Source: an uncultured Collinsella sp. (lineage in GTDB: Bacteria > Actinomycetota > Coriobacteriia > Coriobacteriales > Coriobacteriaceae). From it: a DNA stretch of 43,107 nucleotides. Positions 1 through 7,141 of the stretch are shown here, one piece after another. How positions within the stretch are numbered: position 1 is the first letter of the stretch; each line of letters starts with the position of its first letter. The notes beneath the pieces were generated by a model, which saw nothing but the letters and a program-made list of their open reading frames with translations, made no database searches and was not told where the DNA came from. The stretch spans positions 1 to 43,107 of the forward strand of contig CABSMV010000001.1 in the NCBI GenBank assembly GCA_902478935.1, given 5' to 3'. A program made the position numbers and the translations under genes.

Positions 1-13
1 GTATAAGAGACAG
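1..13. other. Tn5/Nextera mosaic-end remnant at left contig end
   Basis: The first 13 bases, GTATAAGAGACAG, are the inner part of the 19-bp Tn5 mosaic end used in Nextera libraries. The reverse complement stands at the other end of the window. These bases are adapter left on the contig, not genome, and the first residues read from them are not real protein. Confidence 0.93.
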
Positions 14-471
14 CCCCAGAGCGTCTCCATGGCACGACCGTACGCGGCCTCGACGGCGGCAGAGCTGGAAAGGCCGCCACCCGAGGGGACGGAGCAAGTG
101 AAGGCGAAGTCGAAGCCGTGGGGCTCAACACCAAGCGCTGCGATTTCGTGGGCCATGCCGCGGACGAGGCTCGCGGACGTGCCCTTCTCGGACTCCTGAA
201 CGTCTAGCGTGTCGAGCGCGATCTCAAACGTGGGATAGCCCTCGTCGGCAACGCGAACCTTGTTGGTGTCGGTCGCTACGGCAATGCCGTCAACGGCGAC
301 ATCGAGCGAGCCGGCGATGACGTGGCCGCCCTCGTGGTCGGTGTGGTTGCCACTGATCTCGGAACGGCCGGGCGCGTGCACGTAGAGCACCTGGCGGTCG
401 CCGATGGGGCCAAACTCCTCCTCAAATAGCTTGGTGAGCGTGGCGAGTGTCTTTTCGTCGGGGGTGGTCAT
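1..471 (-). CDS. galK: Galactokinase, N-terminal fragment (cut by contig end)
   Basis: Phosphorylates galactose to galactose-1-phosphate with ATP, the entry step of the Leloir pathway, in the cytosol. About 153 genuine residues are visible, starting at the ATG at 469-471, with an AAAGGA-type ribosome site just upstream. Residues about 35-47 read GRSEISGNHTDHEGG, the galactokinase signature that contacts galactose. Near residue 137 VPSGGGLSSSAA is the GHMP-kinase ATP-binding motif. The C-terminal half, including the third GHMP motif, lies outside the window, and the last codons run into adapter sequence. It is divergent from a LacI-type regulator at 810, with inverted operator-like repeats between them, which suggests galactose-responsive repression. 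The family call is firm. Regulation is inferred. Confidence 0.93.
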   Translation of the reverse strand, partial: MTTPDEKTLATLTKLFEEEFGPIGDRQVLYVHAPGRSEISGNHTDHEGGHVIAGSLDVAVDGIAVATDTNKVRVADEGYPTFEIALDTLDVQESEKGTSASLVRGMAHEIAALGVEPHGFDFAFTCSVPSGGGLSSSAAVEAAYGRAMETLWGCLLY

Positions 472-511
472 GGGAGTCCTTTCCTTGGCGCGCGAGGGTA
501 AGTTTTGCGCC

Positions 512-597
512 GTTATGAGTACGTTAACAACTTGAAGCGGCATGAACCAAGTGTTCACGATGCCGCACGTTACGGGCTATGTTAACGTACTCATAAC
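512..597. promoter_or_regulatory. Perfect 17-bp inverted operator pair
   Basis: GTTATGAGTACGTTAAC at 512-528 is exactly reverse-complemented at 581-597, with 52 bp between the arms. The palindromic GTTAAC with flanking TACG fits the style of LacI/GalR-family operators. The spacing would allow DNA looping by a dimer of dimers. The proposed regulator is the adjacent LacI-type protein. This is inference from symmetry and location. Confidence 0.6.
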
Positions 598-703
598 ACA
601 ACGCTTGTCACTTTTTGAGAATCTGGTAATCGGTAGAAATTCAGCCGTGAACGGTATTGCCGTATGGACTTATAAAGCAGAAGAGATGCGGATTGAAAAA
701 GTA

Positions 704-715
704 GAGTACGTTAAC
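704..715 (+). promoter_or_regulatory. Third copy of the operator core
   Basis: GAGTACGTTAAC repeats 12 bases of the 512-528 arm in the same orientation and lies 95 bp before the regulator's GTG start. That position is consistent with autoregulation. Confidence 0.5.
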
Positions 716-809
716 ATGCGTCCGACGATAGCGGGCCTCGGCGCGGAGTGTATTTCTGCCCGGGCCGGCATTCACGCTATTCAGATCTCGCAAGGGTGAA
801 GGTGATCCT

Positions 810-1841
810 GTGGCAAGGCGCCCGTCCAACGATACAGGTACGCGTCCGGTCTCCATGGCCGACGTCGCCCGCGCTGCCGGCGTTTCGCAGCAGACGGTTT
901 CGCGCGTCGCCAACGGCTTGCCCAACGTTAACGAGCAGACGCGCCAGCGCGTGCAGGCCGCTATGCAAGAGCTCGGCTTTCGTCCGAGTTATGCCGGTCG
1001 CTCGCTGCGCGACGGCCGTTACCATTCGGTCGGCCTGTGCGTCAACGATGTCACCAAGTTTGGCAACCTCTCAATGATCGACGGCATCGCCAGCGCTGCT
1101 CGCGAGCATAATTGCGCCATCACGCTGGTCGAGATGTCCAAGACCGAGGAGTTTTCGCTTGCCGAGGCCACGCGTCGTATGGCCGCATTGCCGGTGGACG
1201 GCATCATCATCGGCATGAGCCGCATGGCGCCCGATTTTGAGACGTTTGATCCACTGCCGGGCATTGGAACGGTCATCGTTACCATGTACGCGCACCCGCG
1301 GGTGACCACGGTCGACTCCGATCATTACGGCTGCTCGCTCTTGCTTATGGATCACCTGTTTGAGCTGGGGCACGAGCAGATTCGCTATATTGGCGGCCCG
1401 TCGTTCTCGGTCGACGAACAATTTCGTCGCGCCGGTTGGCAGGATGCACTCGAGCGTAAACACATCGAGTCGGCAGAGCCGCTCGAGGGCGACTGGTCTG
1501 CCAACAGCGGCTACGAGGCCGGCAGGTACCTGGCCGAGCACGATCGCACCATGACGGCGATTTACGCGGCAAATGACCAGATGGCAAACGGCGCAATTGC
1601 GGCACTGCGTGATAGCGGCCTGCGCGTGCCCGAGGACGTGAGCGTGGTGGGCGTCGACGATTCGCTCGATGATTTTGTGGCACACAACGAGCTCACGACC
1701 GTGCGGTTCGATCTACATCAGCGCGGACGCGAGGTGTTTGAGCATGCGGTTCCCGAGGCGGGTACGGCGGGCAAAACCGTTGCCATTCGTATTCCCGGCC
1801 AGCTCATTATTCGACATAGCACGGCGATACTGCGCGCATAG
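810..1841 (+). CDS. LacI/GalR-family transcriptional regulator
   Basis: Sugar-responsive DNA-binding repressor of 343 residues, a normal length for the family. The helix-turn-helix at about residues 16-36 reads MADVARAAGVSQQTVSRVAN, and a hinge helix follows near residues 60-66. The rest is a periplasmic-binding-protein-like effector domain with the usual D-x-Y-G region near residue 170 and the A-N-D-Q and V-G-V-D-D motifs in the C-terminal lobe. The GTG at 810 is the longest plausible start, with an AAGGGTGAAGG stretch upstream. An ATG at 855 is possible, but it would leave almost nothing before the helix-turn-helix. It is divergent from galK, with operator-like repeats in the spacer, so galactose metabolism is the likely target. 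The effector is not deducible from sequence. Confidence 0.9.
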   Translation: MARRPSNDTGTRPVSMADVARAAGVSQQTVSRVANGLPNVNEQTRQRVQAAMQELGFRPSYAGRSLRDGRYHSVGLCVNDVTKFGNLSMIDGIASAAREHNCAITLVEMSKTEEFSLAEATRRMAALPVDGIIIGMSRMAPDFETFDPLPGIGTVIVTMYAHPRVTTVDSDHYGCSLLLMDHLFELGHEQIRYIGGPSFSVDEQFRRAGWQDALERKHIESAEPLEGDWSANSGYEAGRYLAEHDRTMTAIYAANDQMANGAIAALRDSGLRVPEDVSVVGVDDSLDDFVAHNELTTVRFDLHQRGREVFEHAVPEAGTAGKTVAIRIPGQLIIRHSTAILRA

Positions 1842-1930
1842 TTTGTGCAGGTCAACGGCGGTATATTCCGCCTCAATAACAATCGATAAGGATGCTGGCG
1901 GATAGCCGTGGCTATGCAGCCGAGTGTTAT

Positions 1931-1954
1931 GATAGACGGGTTCTTTTGTCTATC
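1931..1954 (+). promoter_or_regulatory. Small hairpin directly before the fprA ribosome site
   Basis: GATAGAC at 1931-1937 pairs with GTCTATC at 1948-1954 around a 10-nt loop, and TAGGAGG follows immediately. A TATGAT hexamer overlaps the left arm (1928-1933) and could instead be a -10 element. Which reading is right cannot be decided by eye. Confidence 0.3.
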
Positions 1955-1970
1955 TAGGAGGCTTTGCCTG

Positions 1971-3131
1971 ATGGAGATCACCAAGGATATCCGCTACATC
2001 GGTGTCGACGATCACGACATTGACCTGTTCGAGGGCCAGTACGACGTGTCCGAGAACGGTATGGCATACAACAGCTACGTTATCTTGGGCGATAAAAACG
2101 CTGTCGCCGATTCGGTCGACGCTGGCTTTGTCGACGAGTGGCTCGGCAACCTCGAGGCCGTGCTCGATGGCCGTACGCCCGACTACCTGGTCGTCCATCA
2201 CATGGAGCCCGATCACTCCGCCGGTATCGCTGCCTTTATGGAGCGCTATCCCCAGGCGCAGATCGTGGCCAGCATGGGTGCTTTCCGCATGATGGTCAAC
2301 TACTTTGGCACCGATTTCCCCGAGCGCAAAATGGTCGTCAAAGAGGGCGATGTGCTCGATCTGGGCGGCCACAGCCTGACCTTTATCGGCGCCCCCAACG
2401 TTCACTGGCCCGAGGTGATTTTCTCCTACGAGTCCACCGACAAGGTGCTCTTTAGTGCCGACGGCTTTGGCAAGTTTGGCGCCAACGACATCGAGGATCC
2501 CGAGGGCTGGGCTTGCGAGGCTCGCCGCTACTACTTTGGCATCGTCGGTAAGTTCGGCAAGTTCGTGCAGGCCGTTCTCAAGAAGGCCGCCGACCTGGAC
2601 ATTCAGATCATCTGCCCGCTCCACGGCCCCGTGCTGACCGAGAACCTGGGCTACTACCTCGACACCTATAACACCTGGTCGAGCTATCAGCCCGAGGACG
2701 AGGGCATCACGATCGCCTATGCGAGCGTGTATGGCCATCTGAAGGCTGCCGTCGAGGAGCTCGCATCTGCGCTCGAGGCTCGCGGCCAGAAGGTCTCCGT
2801 CTTTGACCTGGCTCGCGACGACATGGCCGAGGCCGTTGAGGATGCGTTCCGCTACGACCGTCTGGTGCTCGCCTCCATTACCTATCAGGGCGAGATCTTC
2901 CCGTGCATGAGCACCTTTATCCACACGCTCGCCGAGCATGCCTACCAGAACCGCACCGTGGCGCTTGTCGAGTCCGGTTCCTGGGCGCCCGCAGCTGCCA
3001 AGGTTATGACCAAGGAGATCGAGGGCATGAAGGACATCACCCTGACGCAGAACAAGGTGACTGTGCTGGGCTCGCTCAACGACGCCTCGCGCGCTCAGAT
3101 CGAGGCCCTCGCCGACGAGCTCTCCAAGTAG
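1971..3131 (+). CDS. fprA: Flavodiiron protein (FprA-type oxygen/NO reductase)
   Basis: Reduces O2 to water and/or NO to N2O in the cytosol of anaerobes, using electrons from a rubredoxin or similar donor. The protein has 386 residues. The N-terminal half is a metallo-beta-lactamase-like diiron domain with the complete ligand set: H77-M-E79-P-D81-H82, a histidine in GAPNVHWPE near residue 146, an aspartate in LFSADGFG, and a histidine in CPLHGPV. From about residue 250 a flavodoxin-like FMN domain follows (ITIAYASVYGHLK, then a loop near ITYQGEIFP). There is no fused rubredoxin or NADH-reductase domain, so a separate donor is needed. The ATG at 1971 follows TAGGAGG. An in-frame upstream start at 1908 has no ribosome site. 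It ends at a bidirectional terminator. Confidence 0.93.
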   Translation: MEITKDIRYIGVDDHDIDLFEGQYDVSENGMAYNSYVILGDKNAVADSVDAGFVDEWLGNLEAVLDGRTPDYLVVHHMEPDHSAGIAAFMERYPQAQIVASMGAFRMMVNYFGTDFPERKMVVKEGDVLDLGGHSLTFIGAPNVHWPEVIFSYESTDKVLFSADGFGKFGANDIEDPEGWACEARRYYFGIVGKFGKFVQAVLKKAADLDIQIICPLHGPVLTENLGYYLDTYNTWSSYQPEDEGITIAYASVYGHLKAAVEELASALEARGQKVSVFDLARDDMAEAVEDAFRYDRLVLASITYQGEIFPCMSTFIHTLAEHAYQNRTVALVESGSWAPAAAKVMTKEIEGMKDITLTQNKVTVLGSLNDASRAQIEALADELSK

Positions 3132-3163
3132 CGACACGTTCACTTTTGGCGCTCAACTATCAC

Positions 3164-3200
3164 AACCACCACAAAGGGGGCAGGCACCTTTGTGGTGGTT
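3164..3200. terminator. Bidirectional intrinsic terminator between fprA and the DeoR gene
   Basis: AACCACCACAAAGG (3164-3177) pairs perfectly with CCTTTGTGGTGGTT (3187-3200) and is followed by TTTGTTT. The hairpin serves the convergent gene too: its minus-strand stop codon sits only 6 bases after the right arm. Confidence 0.85.
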
Positions 3201-3205
3201 TTTGT

Positions 3206-4009
3206 TTAAGCGCCGGCGATGATGAGGGCTGGACGTGCGCTGTCGGTGGCCTTGGCGATTGAGGTGGCGACGGCATGATCGGGGTCACGGTCCATCACGA
3301 TGGCGTCGACATCGGTCAGCTCGGCAAAACGGTACATGCCACGTCCGTTGACCTTACTGGCGTCCATGAGGGCGACGCTTTGATGGGCCGCGGCGATCAT
3401 AGCCGTTTTGGTCTCGGCCATCTGGGGAAAGTCGGTCGTAAAGCCGCAGCTGGAGACAAAGGCGCCGGGGCACATGACGGCCAGATCGGCATGGACCATT
3501 TGAAGCGCCTGCATAGTGAGCGGTCCGTACAAATAACGATGGCCTTTGCGCAGCGCCCCGCCCAGCATGACGACATCGACCGAGGGCATGCTCTCGTCGA
3601 TGTAATCGGCAATGGTAATGTCTGCCGTGATGACGGTGATGCCGTCGCGCTGGTCGAGGAGCCGGACGAACTCGAGCGCCGTGGTGCCCGAGTCGACGAG
3701 CAGCGTGTCGCCGTCATTGACGAGCTCGATGGCGCTTTGCGCGATGGCCTGCTTGGCAGCGACGTTGACATTGATGCGGCGATCCTGCGTGGAGACGGTC
3801 AGGCGTTTGTGGAGCGAGACGGCACCGCCGTGCGTGCGGCGCAGCTTGCCTGCTTCGGCGAGCGCGTCCAGGTCGGCGCGGGCGGTGACGGAGGACACGC
3901 CAAAGGTCTGGGCGATTTCTGCTACCTGCACCGAGGCATTATGCTCGAGCATTTCCATGATGGCGGCACGACGCTCATCGGCGAAGGCTCGGGTTGTTGC
4001 GTGGGCCAT
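3206..4009 (-). CDS. DeoR-family transcriptional regulator
   Basis: Repressor of a sugar-phosphate pathway, 267 residues from the start chosen. The N-terminal helix-turn-helix occupies about residues 10-60 (ERRAAIMEMLEHNASVQVAEIAQTFGVSSVTARADLDALAEAGKLRRTHGGA), the classic DeoR signature with its RTHGGA wing. A C-terminal DeoRC sensor follows, with LVDSGTTALEF near residue 100 and a tail resembling the ribose-5-phosphate isomerase fold. The ATG at 4009 has GGAG 7-8 nt upstream. A longer version from 4066 lacks a ribosome site. It is divergent from a class II aldolase, so fructose- or tagatose-bisphosphate metabolism is the likely target. The inducer would be a phosphorylated sugar by family analogy. 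Confidence 0.9.
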   Translation of the reverse strand: MAHATTRAFADERRAAIMEMLEHNASVQVAEIAQTFGVSSVTARADLDALAEAGKLRRTHGGAVSLHKRLTVSTQDRRINVNVAAKQAIAQSAIELVNDGDTLLVDSGTTALEFVRLLDQRDGITVITADITIADYIDESMPSVDVVMLGGALRKGHRYLYGPLTMQALQMVHADLAVMCPGAFVSSCGFTTDFPQMAETKTAMIAAAHQSVALMDASKVNGRGMYRFAELTDVDAIVMDRDPDHAVATSIAKATDSARPALIIAGA

Positions 4010-4343
4010 AGCTGCTCCATTCTCGGCAAAATTTGCAGGAATTGTGTTGACTCTATTTTCGTTCATTTTCTTTTTGAGTAAGAAAACACCTTTCGATTAC
4101 TTATCTTTTCTATAAAAGAAAGACGCTGAACGCCTAAAATTCAATATCGAACATGTCCACTCTGCTCAAATTCCTTCCGTTTACTTTTCAAAAACGACTG
4201 TATTGACCTGCATGGGCTCAATATCTCGCGCGTGTAAAGCCGCTGAATTTCATACAATGAGCGCAGTAAAACGCAAGGTAAAACGCCTTGTGAACAACTA
4301 CGCCCGATGTCCAGATGCGGGCGAGGGAGAGGAGCAAACGCTC
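4010..4343. promoter_or_regulatory. Divergent DeoR-gene / aldolase regulatory spacer
   Basis: This 334-bp gene-free stretch is strikingly AT-rich at 4066-4200 within a GC-rich neighbourhood. It contains an imperfect palindrome, CTTTTCTATAAAAGAAAG, near 4106-4123, preceded by further TTTC/GAAA-type words of the kind DeoR-family repressors often bind. A TACAAT hexamer (4253-4258) could be a -10 element for the aldolase, but I find no good -35 partner. Operator assignment is inference. Confidence 0.45.
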
Positions 4344-5201
4344 ATGGCACTTGTTACCACCGAAAAGATGCTCAAGGACGCTCAGGCCGGCCACTACGCC
4401 GTCGGCGCGTTCAACGTCGAGAACCTCGAGTTTGTTATGGCCGTTCTGGCCGCTGCCGAGGAGACCAAGTCCCCCGTCATCATGCAGACCACCCCGGGCA
4501 CCATCAAGACCGCTGGTCTGGACTACTTCTACGGCATGGTCAAGGCTGCCGCCGAGCGCGCTTCCGTGCCTGTCGCTCTGCACCTCGATCACGGCGATGG
4601 CTATGACCGCTGCATGCAGGCTTTCCGCACGGGCTACACCTCTGTCATGATTGACGGTTCGCACGAGTCCTTCGAGGACAACATCGCTCTGACCAAGTCC
4701 GTCGCCGATGCTGGCCGCGCCATGGGCGTGCCCGTCGAGGCCGAGCTCGGTAAGGTTGGCGGCAAGGAGGACGACGGTCCCGCGGTTGAGGGCGAGAGCC
4801 CCTACACCGATCCGGCCGAGGCCAAGGAGTTCGTCGAGCGTACCGGCTGCACCTCGCTGGCCATTGGCGTTGGCACCAGCCACGGTGTGTACACGAGCGA
4901 TCCGCACATCGAGCAGTCCGTGGTCAAGGCCATCCGCGACGCCGTCGACGTGCCGCTGGTTCTGCACGGCACCTCTGGTGTGCCCGATGAGCAGGTTGCC
5001 GAGGCTGTGAAGAACGGCATCTGCAAGGTCAACTACGCCACCGAGCTGCGTCAGGCCTACACCAAGGGCTTCATGGCCTACATGGCCGAGAACCCTGCCT
5101 GCTTCGATCCCAAGAAGCCGGCCAAGGAGGGCATGCGTGAGATCACCGAGCTGGTTAAGATCCGCATGACCAACCTCAACTCTGTGGGCAAAGCAGAGTA
5201 A
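4344..5201 (+). CDS. fba: Class II fructose- or tagatose-bisphosphate aldolase
   Basis: Zinc-dependent reversible aldol cleavage of a ketose 1,6-bisphosphate to glyceraldehyde-3-phosphate and dihydroxyacetone phosphate. The 285 residues match the usual length. Visible landmarks are HLDHGDGYD (H80-D90, with the catalytic Asp82 and zinc ligand His83), TSVMIDGS, the EAELGKVGGKEDD loop, a histidine in GVGTSHGVY, LHGTSGVP (third zinc ligand), and KVNYATELR, which binds phosphate. The ATG at 4344 is preceded by GGGAGAGGAGC. An in-frame start at 4203 would add 47 residues with no family homology. The family includes both FbaA and GatY/KbaY. The divergent DeoR gene leaves a tagatose role open, but glycolytic fructose-bisphosphate aldolase is the simpler reading. 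Confidence 0.88.
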   Translation: MALVTTEKMLKDAQAGHYAVGAFNVENLEFVMAVLAAAEETKSPVIMQTTPGTIKTAGLDYFYGMVKAAAERASVPVALHLDHGDGYDRCMQAFRTGYTSVMIDGSHESFEDNIALTKSVADAGRAMGVPVEAELGKVGGKEDDGPAVEGESPYTDPAEAKEFVERTGCTSLAIGVGTSHGVYTSDPHIEQSVVKAIRDAVDVPLVLHGTSGVPDEQVAEAVKNGICKVNYATELRQAYTKGFMAYMAENPACFDPKKPAKEGMREITELVKIRMTNLNSVGKAE

Positions 5202-5234
5202 CAGCAAGGGTACTCCGACTCGCTATATATCCCG

Positions 5235-5359
5235 GGGAGGGACGAGGGCTTAGTTCCCCAATCGTCCTCGGGCATGCAAAAAGCCTCGCTGCGCACTTCG
5301 TGCGGCGAGGCTTTTTGCCCCCTGCGGAAAGATTGGTGAACTAAGCCCTCGTCCCTCCC
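5235..5359 (+). repeat. Nested-hairpin element A (conserved internal-loop family)
   Basis: A 125-nt hairpin 33 nt after the aldolase stop. The outer stem (5235-5256 with 5338-5359, then CCAATC with GATTGG) is 22 bp, a single mismatch, and 6 bp. The inner stem (5277-5289 with 5305-5317) is 13 bp, closed by CGCAC-TTC-GTGCG. Between the stems lie two unpaired 13-nt strands, GTCCTCGGGCATG (5264-5276) and CCCCCTGCGGAAA (5318-5330). These strands recur almost unchanged at 19981, 29596 and 35049, while the stems do not. The inner stem alone resembles a terminator, but no T-run follows the whole element. Function unknown. Confidence 0.75.
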
Positions 5360-5380
5360 AGGTTGACCTACTCGAGGTCG

Positions 5381-5510
5381 TCGCCCTTGTGGCGTTAGGG
5401 CGGAAAATAATAAGAAGCCTTCGCGCTGCGGAATGATTTTGGAAACTAAGTACGGGGACCCGCCCAAGCCGTCCTGCTCGATCGCCCTTGTGGCGTTGGG
5501 GCGGAAAGTA
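5381..5510 (+). repeat. 29-bp direct repeat, two copies 101 bp apart
   Basis: TCGCCCTTGTGGCGTTAGGG at the start of 5381-5409 recurs at 5482-5510 with two mismatches over 29 bases. Each copy contains CGCCC...GGGCG, so each can form a small hairpin. The surrounding 5360-5542 holds no gene I can support. Confidence 0.55.
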
Positions 5511-5542
5511 TGGGGCGTTAGGGCTTCTTTGCTGATGGGGGA

Positions 5543-5752
5543 TTAGTATGCCCGGGCTTGGTTGGGGAATGCCTGGTCTAGTGAGGCTTGGAGTTTTTCG
5601 AAGGATGTCTGCAGGTTGAGGTGTTGGTCTGCAGAGCGTTTTGCTTCTGTGGTGGGGGAGTCGAGGAGGCCGTTTCTCTGTGTCGGGGGGAAGGAGAAAA
5701 GGTTTGCATGATTAAGGGATGGCTGCTGTGCTGCGTCGTTGGAAGAATGCAT
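5543..5752 (-). CDS. Small hypothetical protein (possible remnant)
   Basis: A 69-residue frame with coding-like third positions, starting at an ATG whose ribosome site (GAGGAGG) lies inside the end of an upstream open frame. The stop of that frame and this ATG are separated by two bases, the geometry of translational coupling. The protein is hydrophilic with a likely helical C-terminal half (SFEKLQASLDQAF). I do not recognise a family. It may be the tail of a decayed gene pair rather than a functional protein. Confidence 0.35.
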   Translation of the reverse strand: MHSSNDAAQQPSLNHANLFSFPPTQRNGLLDSPTTEAKRSADQHLNLQTSFEKLQASLDQAFPNQARAY

Positions 5753-5754
5753 GC

Positions 5755-5949
5755 TTATGCGGCCTCCTCGATGTCCACCAAAAGGTTGCGCACGGGGTGT
5801 GCTGCTAGGTCCCGTGCGTTGGCAGTATTATGCCGCGGCTGCTGCAAAGAAGCGCTAAAGAAAGGCTTAACCTGGTTTGGTGTTACGATGAAACTGCAGG
5901 TCAGAGGTATCGAATAACACTTTTGAAAGGTTTTGGGCTTAAGGGCTTT
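5755..5949 (-). pseudogene. Open frame without a start, possible gene remnant
   Basis: On the minus strand a frame stays open from a stop at 5950-5952 to a TAA at 5755-5757 and ends ...ARDLAAHPVRNLLVDIEEAA. The final 20 residues look protein-like and carry the ribosome site of the next frame, but there is no ATG or GTG start with a ribosome site. Its first half overlaps the hairpin at 5859-5951. Reading it as a truncated gene is tentative. Confidence 0.25.
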
Positions 5950-5951
5950 CT
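5859..5951. repeat. Hairpin with CTGCAGGT loop (loop-motif family 2)
   Basis: GTGTTACGAT (5880-5889) pairs with ATCG-aa-TAACAC (5909-5920) around a loop, GAAACTGCAGGTCAGAGGT. Outer pairing of AGAAAG/CTTTCT and TTAA/TTAA extends it to 5859-5951. The loop word AAACYGCAGGT recurs in the loops of hairpins at 10257-10375 and 42434-42572. It lies 55 nt past the stop of the Nudix-Vsr gene. Confidence 0.5.
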
Positions 5952-6006
5952 AAGGTTTGTGGCGCGGATGTGGCTCGCCTGTGTGGGGCGTGTGGATGGC
6001 TCGTTC

Positions 6007-6993
6007 CTAGCGCTGCGGCTCTGCGGCGCGCACCTGCTCGATGACCTTTTTCATCGTGGCGTCGATGCGGTCTTTTTTGAGCTCGCATTCCCAGATGGTT
6101 ATGGGCGTCCAGCCCATTTGAGTGAGTGCTGCCACGGCAGCGCGGTCGCGCTCGACGTTGCGGCGAAACTTTGCCTCCCAAAACTCAACGTTGCGCTTGG
6201 GCTTGCTAGGGTTGCATTTGGGACAGCGGTGCCAAAAACAGCCGTTGACGAAGATGGCGATCTTGCGCCCGGGAAAGGCGATGTCGGGTTTGCCGGGAAC
6301 CTTCCATTCCAAGCGATAGCCCGTAAGGCCCGCGGCGCGCAGGCGCTGGCGAACGAGCAGCTCGGGCTTGGTGTTCGCACGCTTGTTGCCCTTCATGGAC
6401 TTTTTTATAGCGGCGCGACGGCGTACCAGTTCGCGCTCGTCAGCGGAGAGGTCCGAGGTATCGATGCCGTCGAGCAGACCGGGCTTGGGACGCTTTTTGC
6501 TGCGGCGCTTGGCTTTGCGCTTGGGTTTGGTAACGGGCTCGTCGGCTGTGGTGGACTCGGTGCGGTTGGCGGCGTTGGCCTCAAGCCGGTCTTCCTTCAG
6601 CTCAATCAGGGCATCAATGAGCCCCTTGTCGGCGGGCATCCATTCCACCGTGGCAAGCGAGGTGCGCGGAATCCAGCGGATATCGAGTTGGCGGTCGTGC
6701 TTCTGCGGCTCATCGGATTCATCGGCGAGCGAGCAGTAGTAGCACTCCATGGAGAGATGGAAATCGGGGTAGTCGTACTCAACGGTGTAAAAATCGCGCA
6801 GGTTGGTGACTTTGACCCGTAGCTCTTCCATGAGCTCGCGGCGTACAGCGTCCTCGGGCGTCTCGCCGCGCATGAGCTTGCCACCGGGGAACTCCCAAAG
6901 TCCCTGCATGTCGCCATAGCCGCGCTGCACGGCAAGCAGCTCATCGGATCCTTCCTTGCGAATGATCCCAGCGGCAACATGAACAGTCTTCAA
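6007..6993 (-). CDS. MutT-like Nudix hydrolase fused to Vsr endonuclease
   Basis: A 328-residue two-domain protein. Residues 1-130 form a Nudix domain of the 8-oxo-dGTP/CTP-pyrophosphohydrolase type. Its Nudix box (GGKLMRGETPEDAVRRELMEEL) keeps all catalytic glutamates, but Arg replaces the usual Gly near the end. A basic linker (KPKRKAKRRSKKRPKP, about 160-175) follows. From about residue 205 the rest is a very-short-patch repair endonuclease: NKRANTKPELLVRQRL, then PGKPDIAFPGRKIAIFVNGCFWHRC with the catalytic Asp and zinc-site Cys/His, and WTPITIWECEL. Vsr nicks beside T:G mismatches arising from 5-methylcytosine deamination. No DNA cytosine methylase gene lies nearby. The TTG start at 6993 follows GGGAGGA. 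Longer frames to 7560 run antisense through the next gene. Both domain calls are firm. Confidence 0.87.
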   Translation of the reverse strand: MKTVHVAAGIIRKEGSDELLAVQRGYGDMQGLWEFPGGKLMRGETPEDAVRRELMEELRVKVTNLRDFYTVEYDYPDFHLSMECYYCSLADESDEPQKHDRQLDIRWIPRTSLATVEWMPADKGLIDALIELKEDRLEANAANRTESTTADEPVTKPKRKAKRRSKKRPKPGLLDGIDTSDLSADERELVRRRAAIKKSMKGNKRANTKPELLVRQRLRAAGLTGYRLEWKVPGKPDIAFPGRKIAIFVNGCFWHRCPKCNPSKPKRNVEFWEAKFRRNVERDRAAVAALTQMGWTPITIWECELKKDRIDATMKKVIEQVRAAEPQR

Positions 6994-7141
6994 CAGGAGT
7001 CCTCCCTCAACATCAAAACATAACAGGGTGGCTACCCGTACCTTACACAACGGTAAGGCAAGCGTAAGCCATATCGATGGTAGCCGACTCGTCTTCTTGC
7101 GACTATAGATGCCGTAGACTAATCGCAAGAAAGGACTCGGT

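Larger units (their letters stand above)
472..809. promoter_or_regulatory. Divergent galK / lacI-type regulatory spacer
   Basis: This 338-bp spacer separates two divergent genes and must hold both promoters. It is clearly more AT-rich than its neighbours around 590-720. The notable content is a set of three operator-like repeats sharing the core GTACGTTAAC, listed separately. I see no convincing -35/-10 pair. A 257-bp open frame through it (542-799) has no ribosome site and no recognisable product. Confidence 0.6.

Noticed and set aside
1950..3143. 397-aa open frame antisense to the flavodiiron gene
   Set aside because: It is the mirror of a strongly codon-biased gene. It has no motifs or ribosome site, while the plus-strand protein has all family ligands.
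5235..5359. Element A as an ordinary intrinsic terminator
   Set aside because: The inner stem alone could terminate, but the long outer stem, the conserved unpaired strands shared with three other loci, and the lack of a terminal T-run are not explained by that.
6850..6870. GTCCTCGGGCGT match to the nested-hairpin core
   Set aside because: It lies inside the Nudix coding sequence, has no flanking stems and no partner strand. Coincidence.
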